Source: Treponema sp. OMZ 838
GTDB taxonomy: Bacteria; Spirochaetota; Spirochaetia; Treponematales; Treponemataceae
DNA length: 64,000 bases
Direction: 5' to 3'
Assembly (NCBI RefSeq): GCF_000775995.1
Contig: NZ_CP009227.1
Location: forward strand, 186,001 to 250,000
Positions 36,079-45,055 of this stretch are shown piece by piece (position 1 is the stretch's first letter; each line of letters begins with the position of its first letter). The notes under the pieces are model-generated. The model was not told where the DNA came from and did no database searches. It saw only the letters and a list, made by a program, of their open reading frames with translations. Both the position numbers and the translations under genes were made by a program.

Positions 36079-37374
36079 TTATCGGCGGCTTTCGGAGCTG
36101 CTGCCGGCAGCGGTTTCAAAATCAGCTTTGATTTTTTCCAATACTACACCGATATCATTTTGATAGATAAAATCCCAGCCTACCCACGAGAATTTTTTAT
36201 CGGCCGATAAACGATTATCGACGGACGGATTGGTAGATGGGAAGAAACCGCTTTGCGCAAAAACCGTACCGGTCTTTTCCGAAAGGAAAAACGATACAAA
36301 ATCTTTTGTGAACTCCTCAGTATCTTTCTTTACCAGCATAAAAATAGGAGCGACAATCGCACCGTCTTCCGGCCAAACCGTTTTAAGAGGAGTCCGTTCG
36401 TCTATCATCTTAGAGAAAAAGTATGGGCTGATACTGACCACAGGCTGCACAGCCGCGGCTTTACCGCCTTTGACCATTTGAGCGGGATGCATATAGGCAC
36501 TACAAGCCTTCCCTAATTTCTTAATACCTTCGTCCCCGAAACGTGCGTAGATATTAAGAATAACCGAATTAAATAAATCCAAATCGCCGAACGGAATAGC
36601 GACGGAATGTTCAAATTCGGGAGATAAGATATCCTCCCATGTTTCCGGCATTTTTCTGCCGTCCAACAGTGCGGTATTCACAATCATAATTGCAGGAACG
36701 ACACCGATAATGGCGTAATTTTTTTTCTCATCCCGTAAATCGATATAGTCATTGCAAAAATCTTTATTGACCGTATCAAGTGCGCAGTGGAACTCTTTAT
36801 TTTCAATAAAAGAGCCCATCAGTTTTTTATCAAAAAACAGTTCAAAACCGGCAGAAAGGAGCACATCCGGCAGGTTTTCTTTTTTACCGGTTTTTGCCAG
36901 ATCGATTATCCAATCAATACCGAGATTAGCCGATCTTAGATCATACCTGATTTTATAGTTTTTCTTTTCAAACTCTTCCTTATGCGTTTCGACATAATCG
37001 GAATAAAATGCTTCAAAACTTTCCAGAAGAGGAATCCGTATCGGGCACGGCAAAACACCTTCAATCCTGATCGTTTGTTTACCATCATCCGGTTCAACAC
37101 GGTTATTATTCTTTGTCTTTAAACTGAGATCAATATGTGCAAAACCGGAGGCGGCTGCTTGTTCGATAATTTCAACCAGTTCCCGCTCGCATAAATCGAT
37201 ATCTAACTTCTTTGAAAGGAAGGCTTTTTCAAGCGTGATTTTCTTTCCCATCAATTTGCGCATTACCGGATTAGTAAGCGGCGTAAATCCCTTCCCCGCC
37301 AAATAGCGAATTGTTTCGGGGTACCGTTCCGTAACGTCAAAAACCGTTTCATCCATGCTAAAATAACTATTCAT
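36079..37374 (-). CDS. DUF1858-like domain fused to a solute-binding protein fold, no signal peptide
   Basis: A 431-residue protein. Residues about 5-75 match the DUF1858/ScdA-N type (TVFDVTERYPETIRYLAGKG, FTPLTNPVMRKLMGKKITLE). The rest resembles iron(III)-type ABC binding proteins (IPLLESFEAFYSDYVETHKE, NTALLDGRKMPETWEDILSP). There is no N-terminal signal peptide, so it should stay in the cytoplasm, odd for this fold. It is divergent from a Crp/Fnr regulator. A cytoplasmic ligand- or metal-sensing role is possible. Confidence 0.8.
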   Translation of the reverse strand: MNSYFSMDETVFDVTERYPETIRYLAGKGFTPLTNPVMRKLMGKKITLEKAFLSKKLDIDLCERELVEIIEQAAASGFAHIDLSLKTKNNNRVEPDDGKQTIRIEGVLPCPIRIPLLESFEAFYSDYVETHKEEFEKKNYKIRYDLRSANLGIDWIIDLAKTGKKENLPDVLLSAGFELFFDKKLMGSFIENKEFHCALDTVNKDFCNDYIDLRDEKKNYAIIGVVPAIMIVNTALLDGRKMPETWEDILSPEFEHSVAIPFGDLDLFNSVILNIYARFGDEGIKKLGKACSAYMHPAQMVKGGKAAAVQPVVSISPYFFSKMIDERTPLKTVWPEDGAIVAPIFMLVKKDTEEFTKDFVSFFLSEKTGTVFAQSGFFPSTNPSVDNRLSADKKFSWVGWDFIYQNDIGVVLEKIKADFETAAGSSSESRR

Positions 37375-37389
37375 TTACTGCTTCTCCTT

Positions 37390-37419
37390 ATAACAGACTA
37401 TTTAATAACAGACTATTTA
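37390..37419. repeat. 15-bp perfect tandem repeat in a divergent promoter
   Basis: ATAACAGACTATTTA occurs twice in direct succession between the DUF1858 gene and the Crp/Fnr gene. It could be a regulator site or a simple duplication. Confidence 0.75.
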
Positions 37420-37449
37420 CAACCGATACTAAAAAAAGACCCACATACG

Positions 37450-38118
37450 ATGCAAAGGAAGGACGCTGTGAATCCGTTATTCAAAGATATTCCCGCAAAG
37501 GAACTGGAAACCTATCTTACCGCCGTCAAGGCAAAGACGGCCGTTTATCAAAAAGACAGTTTTATTTTCTTTGAAGGAGACCTCCCCAAGGCATTGTTCG
37601 TTCTTAAATCAGGGGTTGTCCAAATCGAAAAAAATGATACCAATGGTAAGCGAATCATTATGAACCGCTTTGAAACACCGGAAACCGTCTTCGGTGAAGT
37701 CTATGCATTCTTGCAATCCACCCCATACGATTATTCATGCAGGATAATCACCGATGCGGAAATTCTCAGTATTCCGGCAAATATATTTTCAGCTTCTGCA
37801 ACACTGCCCGCCGTACAAACAAAAATTGTACAGAATCTTTTATCCATTCTTGCACATAAAGCTTATTTTTTAAACCAGAAGCTGTTGATATTTTCATCAT
37901 TTACCTTGCGTAAAAAAATAGCCGTGTATCTGTTACAGCAAGCGCGCGGTCAGCCTAAAATAACGCTTAAACTGAACCGAGAAGCTATGGCCGAATATCT
38001 TGCCGTTCCTCGCCCTTCCCTATCCCGCGAATTGATGAATATGCAAAAAGATAAGCTGCTCACCATATCCAAAGATACCGTAACCGTTAATATCGATAGA
38101 CTCGAAGATCTTGCATAA
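37450..38118 (+). CDS. Crp/Fnr-family transcription regulator
   Basis: A 222-residue regulator. The N-terminal cyclic-nucleotide-binding-type beta roll spans about 20-125 (YQKDSFIFFEGDLPKALFVL, GKRIIMNRFETPETVFGE). The C-terminal winged helix contains LNREAMAEYLAVPRPSLSRE. No Cys cluster for a 4Fe-4S centre is seen, so it is not a classic Fnr. A GTG at 37468 after AAGGAAGG is an alternative start. It is divergent from the DUF1858-binding-protein gene, a likely target. Confidence 0.9.
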   Translation: MQRKDAVNPLFKDIPAKELETYLTAVKAKTAVYQKDSFIFFEGDLPKALFVLKSGVVQIEKNDTNGKRIIMNRFETPETVFGEVYAFLQSTPYDYSCRIITDAEILSIPANIFSASATLPAVQTKIVQNLLSILAHKAYFLNQKLLIFSSFTLRKKIAVYLLQQARGQPKITLKLNREAMAEYLAVPRPSLSRELMNMQKDKLLTISKDTVTVNIDRLEDLA

Positions 38119-38170
38119 ATTAACCCTGTTCGGAAACTTCCGAATAGGGTTATTAATTCCGCAGGCAACC

Positions 38171-38197
38171 GGCTCTAAAAGTCCAATTTTTAGAGCT
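38171..38197. repeat. Dispersed CTCTAAAAA hairpin, short
   Basis: GGCTCTAAAA pairs with TTTTTAGAGCT downstream of the Crp/Fnr gene. Confidence 0.65.
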
Positions 38198-38389
38198 ATG
38201 CGGACTATATCATAACGAAAGCAAGAACTCGGTACCATTTGTTACCGGATTGGGTTTTAGGGAAGCAATATAACCGCAAAACCGGTGATTGACATTTCGC
38301 GGTCAAGCTGGTAGAGTTATCAACTGTCCATCTAAAAAGTAAGCATATTGAAAATTAAATAGAGAATCTATAATTAAGGAAACAAAACT

Positions 38390-39914
38390 ATGGCGGGCTT
38401 TAAAAAAATACTTTAGCAATCGGAAGTATTATTATTTTGGTTTTTTCGGTAATTGCGTTTGTCTTTGTTCCGGCAGCAGGCGGGCAATCGGGCAGTAATG
38501 CTAAAACAATGCTCGGTAAATGGAAAAACAAGCAACTTGACAACACTGCTGACGGGCTTTTTTTGCGGGAATACCGGCAGCTTCATCGTGCTGCCGAACT
38601 ACGCGGGTATCTGAGAAACGACAATAATAACAAGGCACACAGGAATTTATAGAACGGCAGATTATGCGAACCGCATTTAATTCTTCCATGATTCAGCTTG
38701 CTGCACAGGAAGAAGCCCTGAGCGCCGGTTTTTATCTGCCGAATAAAAATATCAATAAAGCGCTCATTTCCTTTTATACGGATTCTACAGGTACTTATTC
38801 TGAAAAATTATATACGGATACATCGGAACAGCAGCGGCTTACCAATAGACGGCAAGTAATCGATTATCTGACCGCACAACGCTATATCGAAGATAACTTC
38901 GGTACATACGATAATATCTTCGGCTTGAAAACAAGCTCGGCAGAAACTGCTTTCGTGCAGAAGATGGCGGAAAAAGAACGCACCTTTAAATATGTTGTAT
39001 TTGAGGAAAGCCAATTTCCGCAGGATAAAATCCGTGCGTATGGCGAAGAACATGCCGATTTATTTGCTGAACATAACTTACTCATGCTGACATTTAACTC
39101 GCAAGAGGACGCAAATAAAACCGCTCAAGCGCTTCAAAAAGGAGAGATCACGTTTGAAGATGCAGTTATCACAAACTCTACCAAGGCGGGCACCGATTCT
39201 AACGGAAAACTGTTATCCCCATACCGAACAACGGTAAACCGGACATTCCCCGAATCAAAGGATCTTGATACTGTACTCAAGCTCGGTACCGATGAGGTGA
39301 GTTCCGTCGTTAAAACCTCTTCAGGGTATGCAATCGTAAAATGCACTGCTCCGGTTACACCTGCCGATTTTACACTGGCCGAAACTCAAGACCGTGTTCT
39401 TTCGTATATGAAATCGAATGAGCGCGGCATTATCGAAGATTACCTTGAACAAAAGGCAAAAACTTTTATGGAAGCGGCAAAAATCGGCGGATTTGCACAT
39501 GAAGCATCTATAAATAATTTGGTTGTGCAGACAAGCAACCCGATAACACTAAACTACGGTAATGCCGCTATTTTACCGCAAATTTCTTATCAGTCGGATA
39601 CTTTCTTTACGGCCGGTGTACGGAATGAAACCTTCTTTAAAAAAGCCTTTGCACTTAAACAGGGTGAAATTTCGGAGCCGATTTTGCTGGGGGCAAACGT
39701 ACTGGTACTGCAGCTTGACGAAGAGAAAGCAGTCTCGGAAGAAACTCAAAACAATATCGCAACGTCATACCGGCAATTCGCATCGATTTGGTATTACGAA
39801 TATCCGCTTGCTATGCTTGCCTATCAGCAGCTTTCATGGGGTCAGCAAACCTTTATTGATTTTGTCTTAAACAGTAAAAACTTTACCGACAATTTTAATT
39901 CGGTATTCAACTAA
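38390..39914 (+). pseudogene. SurA/PpiD-like peptidyl-prolyl isomerase, broken by two frame changes
   Basis: The ATG at 38390 has a good AAGGA site but ends after eight codons. The protein resumes in another frame after the A7 tract at 38402-38408 (signal helix LAIGSIIILVFSVIAFVFVP). It changes frame again near 38640 into a long open part from about 38664 (QLAAQEEALSAGF onward). The latter has a SurA-type N region and a parvulin-like rotamase domain (AEHNLLMLTFNSQEDANKTA to SSVVKTSSGYAIVKC). Two separate errors suggest decay or poor base calls. If intact it would be a periplasmic membrane-anchored foldase. Confidence 0.7.
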
Positions 39915-39919
39915 AGAGA

Positions 39920-41686
39920 TTGATTAACACCAACAAAGATGAAAAGCCTCTGCTGATACAAACAGACAGGGGCTTTTCCGTTTTATACCGAAATAAATAT
40001 CTCTATTCAAAATACAATCCTCAAGCAGCTATTACTGCGCAGATTGCATCGTTGCAGATACCCGATTGTACATTAATACTCTGTCTTTCGCCGGTACTAG
40101 GCTACGGGCTTAAAGAATTGACGGAAAAGCTGCCGGCATCTTCTTATATTCTTGCGCTGGAATGCGATCAAATGTTGATGCGGTTCTCGCTCGATCATTG
40201 TGATTTCTCTCCGTTTGCACAGCAGCGACTTTCTTATATCCGGACGGATTCGGTTGCAGAGGTACTGAAAAAGATAGAATCCTTGCCGCTGTTTCCCTTT
40301 AAAAAGTGTCTTGTGCTTTCCTGTTCAGGCGGGGTGCAGCTGAATCAAACTTTTTATGATGAAGTGCGTTTGTATACCGATGAAATTATTTCACGGTTTT
40401 GGAAAAACCGGATAACGCTGATGCACCTCGGCAGGAATTACGCACATAACACATTCCGCAATCTCCTCTCGCTTGCGCGATCACTCGCAAGCTCGCCGAC
40501 GAGACCAATGATGGAGCCACTCGCGAAATCGCCGGAGAATTCTCCGGCGGAATCCTCTGTATGGGGGGCACCGTCGAGTAAGAACAGGTTCCGTTTACTC
40601 ACCGGCGATGAGCGTATCCGCAAGCCTCTTTTGGTTGTAGGCGCCGGTCCTTCGCTCGATACTGTACGGGATTTTATCATCAAGAATAGAAATTCCTTTT
40701 TTTTACTTGCGGTGGATGCCGCAGCCGCAGCGCTTCTACCCGATATTCAACCTGACGCAATCGTATTGGTGGAATCGCAGTACTGGATTGATTCGGCGTT
40801 CATCGGCTTGCGCAAATACAGCATACCGGTCTTTGCCGATCTGACGGCTTCCCCCCGTGCGTTGCAAGCATGCGGCGGAAGTGTACACTTTTTTTGCACC
40901 GAGTACGCACGGCTGAAGTATTTGGAACATCTCTATCAAACGCTGCAGCCGCTTATACTTCCGCCAATGGGATCGGTAGGATTGACTGCGATACAGCTTG
41001 CTTTAGCGCTGGCCGCCCCTCACCTGCCCGTACTGCATACCGGCTTGGATTTTGCATGGCAAAACGGTCTTACCCATGCCGCCGGAAGCAGCCCTATAAA
41101 AAAACTCTTTGCGGAAATAAACCGTACCGAATCGCCGTATAAGCTCAGTCTCTCTACCGGTATGCAGCGGATTTCCGGGAAGCGTGGACTTTCCTATTGG
41201 ACAACTCCGGTGCTTTCCGGCTATGCGGAACTGTATCGCCATACCTTCTCCGGAAATGAGCGGGTTATCGACATTGGAACGGAAGGATGCTTCTTGAACG
41301 GCCGACAAGCTGATATGACTGAAGCGGAGCGGATACTTGCCGATGCCTGTGCCTCGGATGCGGACAGTACAGCTATCGGAACCGGTCGCTCACAGACAAA
41401 TGCAGCCGATACTTTTTTTGATTCCATTTGTGAATCAGACACTGCAAACGAACGATATGAAGCGCTCAAGGCCTATCTTACCGGTGAAGCGGAAGCGTTG
41501 ACTATGCTGAATGACCATTTACAGGGCAAACGCTCAATATCGGAACACATGATGGAACAACTCTTCGCAGAGCGCGACTACCTCTATAGCCATTTTCCCG
41601 ATGCAGCACGCGGCTATTCGCTTGACCTCGGCTTTCTAAAGCGGGCAGGTATCGAGCTGCGGTATTTGTTAAAAATTCTTAGCTAA
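39920..41686 (+). CDS. MAF/DUF115 motility-associated glycosyltransferase-like protein
   Basis: A 588-residue member of the DUF115 (MAF_flag10) family, linked to flagellin glycosylation with nonulosonic acids in Campylobacter and Treponema. The core includes KPLLVVGAGPSLDTVRDFI, FFLLAVDAAAAALLPDIQPD and VGLTAIQLALALAAPHLPVL. The start is a TTG at 39920, five bases after the PPIase stop, with a modest AAAGAGA site. A Pro/Ser/Glu-rich insert at about 190-220 may be a flexible loop. Confidence 0.85.
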   Translation: MINTNKDEKPLLIQTDRGFSVLYRNKYLYSKYNPQAAITAQIASLQIPDCTLILCLSPVLGYGLKELTEKLPASSYILALECDQMLMRFSLDHCDFSPFAQQRLSYIRTDSVAEVLKKIESLPLFPFKKCLVLSCSGGVQLNQTFYDEVRLYTDEIISRFWKNRITLMHLGRNYAHNTFRNLLSLARSLASSPTRPMMEPLAKSPENSPAESSVWGAPSSKNRFRLLTGDERIRKPLLVVGAGPSLDTVRDFIIKNRNSFFLLAVDAAAAALLPDIQPDAIVLVESQYWIDSAFIGLRKYSIPVFADLTASPRALQACGGSVHFFCTEYARLKYLEHLYQTLQPLILPPMGSVGLTAIQLALALAAPHLPVLHTGLDFAWQNGLTHAAGSSPIKKLFAEINRTESPYKLSLSTGMQRISGKRGLSYWTTPVLSGYAELYRHTFSGNERVIDIGTEGCFLNGRQADMTEAERILADACASDADSTAIGTGRSQTNAADTFFDSICESDTANERYEALKAYLTGEAEALTMLNDHLQGKRSISEHMMEQLFAERDYLYSHFPDAARGYSLDLGFLKRAGIELRYLLKILS

Positions 41687-41765
41687 CGGCGGTGGAACCT
41701 CCTTTTTCAGAAATTTGAAAAATTTTTAGAATTTTTTGTTGCATTTTCCTGAAAGGTGGTGTAAT

Positions 41766-41807
41766 CTTATATTATGATATGTAATATATTACATATCATA
41801 ATATAAG
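41766..41807. promoter_or_regulatory. 42-bp perfect palindrome upstream of the symporter gene
   Basis: A perfect dyad of two 21-base arms beginning CTTATATTATGATATGTAAT, with no loop, centred 42 bases before the symporter start. The inner part reads TGTAATATATTACA, a common shape for a dimeric repressor site; the outer part could take a second dimer. It also folds as an RNA hairpin but without a U-tract. Confidence 0.85.
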
Positions 41808-41828
41808 CTAAGTAAAGGAGAAAGCAAT

Positions 41829-43202
41829 ATGTTAATTGCAACATGGATCATTACGTTTTTAATCGTTGTCGGTATCGGTATTTATGCCGGAACAACCATT
41901 AAGTCGTCCGCACAGTGGTCGGGAGGTGATAAGTCCCTGAGCGCCGTTTCACTCGGTGCTATTTTTGCCGCATGGCAAATCGGCGGTATGGCAATTGTCG
42001 GAGCAGCTCAAAACGGATATAACCTCGGCATCGCCGGGTCGTGGTATTCAATAGCCGGATCGTTTTACTTTATTGCATTAGCTGTTTTTGCAAAAATAAT
42101 CCGAAACAATATGCCCGGTGAATCGGTTCCTGTATACTTACAATCCAGATTCGATAATAAAACGGCAAAACTGTACTCATACGCATGGATTGTCTACGGT
42201 TTTCTCTATATTCCCATTCAGTTAAAAACGGTTTCGTCCATCATTCAAATTGTATTACCCAATATAAACTTCATGGCGGCAATGATAATCGGTGTAACTG
42301 TTGCCGTCGTTTATACCGGTTTTTCGGGTATGAAAGGAGCATCAGCAGTAGGAAGAATCGTCTGTATCGGTATTTATATCTTACTCATTATTTTTGTTGT
42401 AACGACATTGCCTAAATTTGAAGGCTTTAGCGGATTGCTGGCAAAATTACCGCAAGGATATGACAGTATGAAAAATATGCCGCTGCACAGAATCATCGCG
42501 TGGATATTCGGAGGGTGTATCAGTACGGCTGTTATGCAATCGGTACTTCAGCCGTTATTGGCGGCAAAAACCCCGCAAGCCGCCCGCACCGGTTCGATCC
42601 TCGGATATCTTATTGCAGCACCGATTTGTTTCTTTACGGCAACCTGCGGAATGCTTGCAAAAGCTTCGGGAGCTGATTTAGGTGATGGAACAAGCGCATT
42701 TGCCTATGCTATTAAAACCTTTACCTCACCGTTCTTCGGCGGTATTATCTTTGCATTCGTTACAATGATTATCGCTGCAACGATGGCAACAATGATGCTG
42801 GCCACCGGTACGATTATCACCAACGTATATAAAACGGATATCAATCCAAATGCCGATGATAAAAAGGTTCTCAGCATTTCCAAAAAGATTACATTTATTT
42901 TTGCATATCTTACACTGATACCTGCACTTTTTATTCCAAGCCGTTCGCTTACGAATCTCTTTTTAACGCTCCAGCATGTTGCCGCTGCTCCTATCAGTTT
43001 TTCCATCTTAGTCGGTTTAACATGGAAAAAGGTTACCAAGCAAGGCGCTTTCTGGAGTATCCTCTGCGGTATGCTCGTTGGGATAGCTTGGATGTTACTG
43101 CGCTTGAGCGATAAGCTTGAAGCGATTTATCCGGTTGTCATCGTTACATACGGCGTTGGAATAATCGTTTCGTTACTGACATATAAAGAAGGCGGTAAAT
43201 AA
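41829..43202 (+). CDS. Sodium:solute symporter (SSS family)
   Basis: A 457-residue membrane protein with about twelve to thirteen helices. SSS features include FAAWQIGGMAIVGAAQNGYN in helix 2-3, PVYLQSRFDNKTAKLYSY and a late AATMATMMLATGTIITNVYK. AAAGGAG precedes the ATG. It is four bases from a gamma-glutamyltransferase gene, so it may import glutathione, a gamma-glutamyl peptide or the released amino acid. Expression is probably controlled at the upstream palindrome. Confidence 0.9.
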   Translation: MLIATWIITFLIVVGIGIYAGTTIKSSAQWSGGDKSLSAVSLGAIFAAWQIGGMAIVGAAQNGYNLGIAGSWYSIAGSFYFIALAVFAKIIRNNMPGESVPVYLQSRFDNKTAKLYSYAWIVYGFLYIPIQLKTVSSIIQIVLPNINFMAAMIIGVTVAVVYTGFSGMKGASAVGRIVCIGIYILLIIFVVTTLPKFEGFSGLLAKLPQGYDSMKNMPLHRIIAWIFGGCISTAVMQSVLQPLLAAKTPQAARTGSILGYLIAAPICFFTATCGMLAKASGADLGDGTSAFAYAIKTFTSPFFGGIIFAFVTMIIAATMATMMLATGTIITNVYKTDINPNADDKKVLSISKKITFIFAYLTLIPALFIPSRSLTNLFLTLQHVAAAPISFSILVGLTWKKVTKQGAFWSILCGMLVGIAWMLLRLSDKLEAIYPVVIVTYGVGIIVSLLTYKEGGK

Positions 43203-43206
43203 TCGT

Positions 43207-44916
43207 ATGCAGGAAAAGAAAATGTATATGTGGCCGTCTGCATGGAATCGGCCGTCTATCAACGGAACATACGGGGCAATCAGCAGTAATAATGTGTATG
43301 CCACTCAAGCAGGACTGAATGTTTTGAGGAATGGCGGAAATGCGTTTGATGCTGCCGTTGCGGTTTCGTTGGTATTATCCGTTGTCGAACCGCATCATTC
43401 GGGAATCGGCGGAGGCTGCTTTACACTGGCGTACTCAAAGCAGGAAAATGCAGTCTATGCATTGGACGGGAGAGGAATAGCCCCGCGGAATGCGACAAAA
43501 GATTTATTTTTAAAAGACGGAAAGGTTTGCGACGAATGGAAGGATATAGGCGGAAGATCGGTTGCCGTTCCGGGATTATTGAAAAGCCTAGATGTCTTGT
43601 TAAAAAAATTCGGTACAATGACAATGCAGGCGGTTGCACAAGATGCAATCAAGTTGTCGCTCAACGGTTTTAGGACAAGCTTTACCGGTTCGATAACCGG
43701 TACGGATGACTCGGTTATCAGAAAACGGAATACCTATCCCGCCTTTAAAAAGAATTTTATGAACGGAGATAAGGGATATGAATTCGGCACTATGCAAAAA
43801 AATGAGAAACTGGGACGGCTTTTAGAAAAAATCGCAACAGCCGGAGTTGATTATTTTTATAGCGGAGAAGCAGCAAAGACAATCATCAACACAATAAATG
43901 AGCATGGCGGTTGTTTTTCCTATGAAGATATGTCCGAATATCAACCTAAATTCCGTGAACCCGTAAGTATCAATTATCGAAATGCCGCCGTATATTCCTT
44001 TCCTCCGCCCGGAGGAGGCTGTACCGTACTCGAAATGCTGAATATCCTTGAAAATGCGGATATAAAAAAAGCAGGACATAATTCGGCACAGTACATACAT
44101 CTATTGGCGGAAGCGATGAAGATTGCTTTTGCAGACAGAAGTATCGGATTAGGTGATCCCGATTTTATCAAAATCGACACGCATAAAATTCTCAGCAAAG
44201 ATTATGCAAAATTACAATATGAGCATATCAATAAAACGGCACAAGAGTATAAACCGGGCATCGACACTGCATTCGACGAGCATAAAGGGAACACCTCTCA
44301 TTTTTCCATTATGGATCGATATGGGAATACGGTATCGCAAACGCAGACCATCAGAGACTGGTTCGGAAGCGGTATTGTTGTAGATGCCTACGGTTTTGTA
44401 TTGAATAATGCAATGTCGGATTTTTCCGCAACGGAGGGGGCACTGACCAGTCAAGGATTATCGTACGGCAGCTCCAATGCGATAGCCGGCGGAAAAACAC
44501 CGATTTCCAGTATGTCGCCGACCATTGTTTTTAAAGAAGGAGTACCGTTTATGGCCATCGGTTCTGCCGGAGGTCCGAGAATTATTACCGGCGTGCTGCA
44601 AGGAATAGTCAATGCAATCGATTTTGATATGGAACCTGAACAGCTGGTAGATATGCCGTATATCAACTGCCTGAGTAAACAACAAGGCATAGAAACCGAA
44701 TTCGGTATTTCACCCGATACTGTTGCTCAGCTTCAAGCAGCACTGCATACCATACATCAGGTTCCCGTACATCAGGCAATGAGTACAATGGTAAATTGCG
44801 TGATGAAAAAACATGATAGGTTTTATGCAGGGCGGACAAAGCGAGTCGATGGCTGCGCAGGAGTTCTTTTTTCCTCCGGCGCAAGCTTTGACGGCATAGG
44901 ATTTGCGGAAATATAG
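43207..44916 (+). CDS. ggt: Gamma-glutamyltransferase, probably cytoplasmic
   Basis: A 569-residue Ntn hydrolase. The self-cleavage and nucleophile site is GNTSHFSIMDRYGNTVS, with Thr near 362. The large-subunit opening (NGGNAFDAAVAVSLVLSVVE, PHHSGIGGGCFTLAYS) and oxyanion GSAGGPRIITGVLQG are present. There is no signal peptide, whereas most bacterial GGTs are periplasmic. Together with the symporter gene four bases upstream this suggests uptake then intracellular cleavage of gamma-glutamyl compounds. Confidence 0.92.
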   Translation: MQEKKMYMWPSAWNRPSINGTYGAISSNNVYATQAGLNVLRNGGNAFDAAVAVSLVLSVVEPHHSGIGGGCFTLAYSKQENAVYALDGRGIAPRNATKDLFLKDGKVCDEWKDIGGRSVAVPGLLKSLDVLLKKFGTMTMQAVAQDAIKLSLNGFRTSFTGSITGTDDSVIRKRNTYPAFKKNFMNGDKGYEFGTMQKNEKLGRLLEKIATAGVDYFYSGEAAKTIINTINEHGGCFSYEDMSEYQPKFREPVSINYRNAAVYSFPPPGGGCTVLEMLNILENADIKKAGHNSAQYIHLLAEAMKIAFADRSIGLGDPDFIKIDTHKILSKDYAKLQYEHINKTAQEYKPGIDTAFDEHKGNTSHFSIMDRYGNTVSQTQTIRDWFGSGIVVDAYGFVLNNAMSDFSATEGALTSQGLSYGSSNAIAGGKTPISSMSPTIVFKEGVPFMAIGSAGGPRIITGVLQGIVNAIDFDMEPEQLVDMPYINCLSKQQGIETEFGISPDTVAQLQAALHTIHQVPVHQAMSTMVNCVMKKHDRFYAGRTKRVDGCAGVLFSSGASFDGIGFAEI

Positions 44917-44918
44917 CA

Positions 44919-44957
44919 GAGCATCTCTAAAAGCTAACCGAGTTTTTAGAGATGCCC
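44919..44957. repeat. Dispersed CTCTAAAAA hairpin
   Basis: GCATCTCTAAAA pairs with TTTTTAGAGATGC right after the ggt stop; nearly identical to the copy at 16123-16162. Confidence 0.8.
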
Positions 44958-45055
44958 GGTATTCGGCTTTAACATACGGGGATGTCTCAAAAGTTGGTTA
45001 CTTTTTTGCGAGCCCCATTCAACAGCAGGGCTTAGTTCAAACGCTTTTCCCGTGC

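Noticed and set aside
44970-45055. GGGGATGTCTCAAAAGT at 44980 resembles an IS terminal repeat.
   Set aside because: No transposase fragment or second end was seen, so an insertion sequence cannot be supported.
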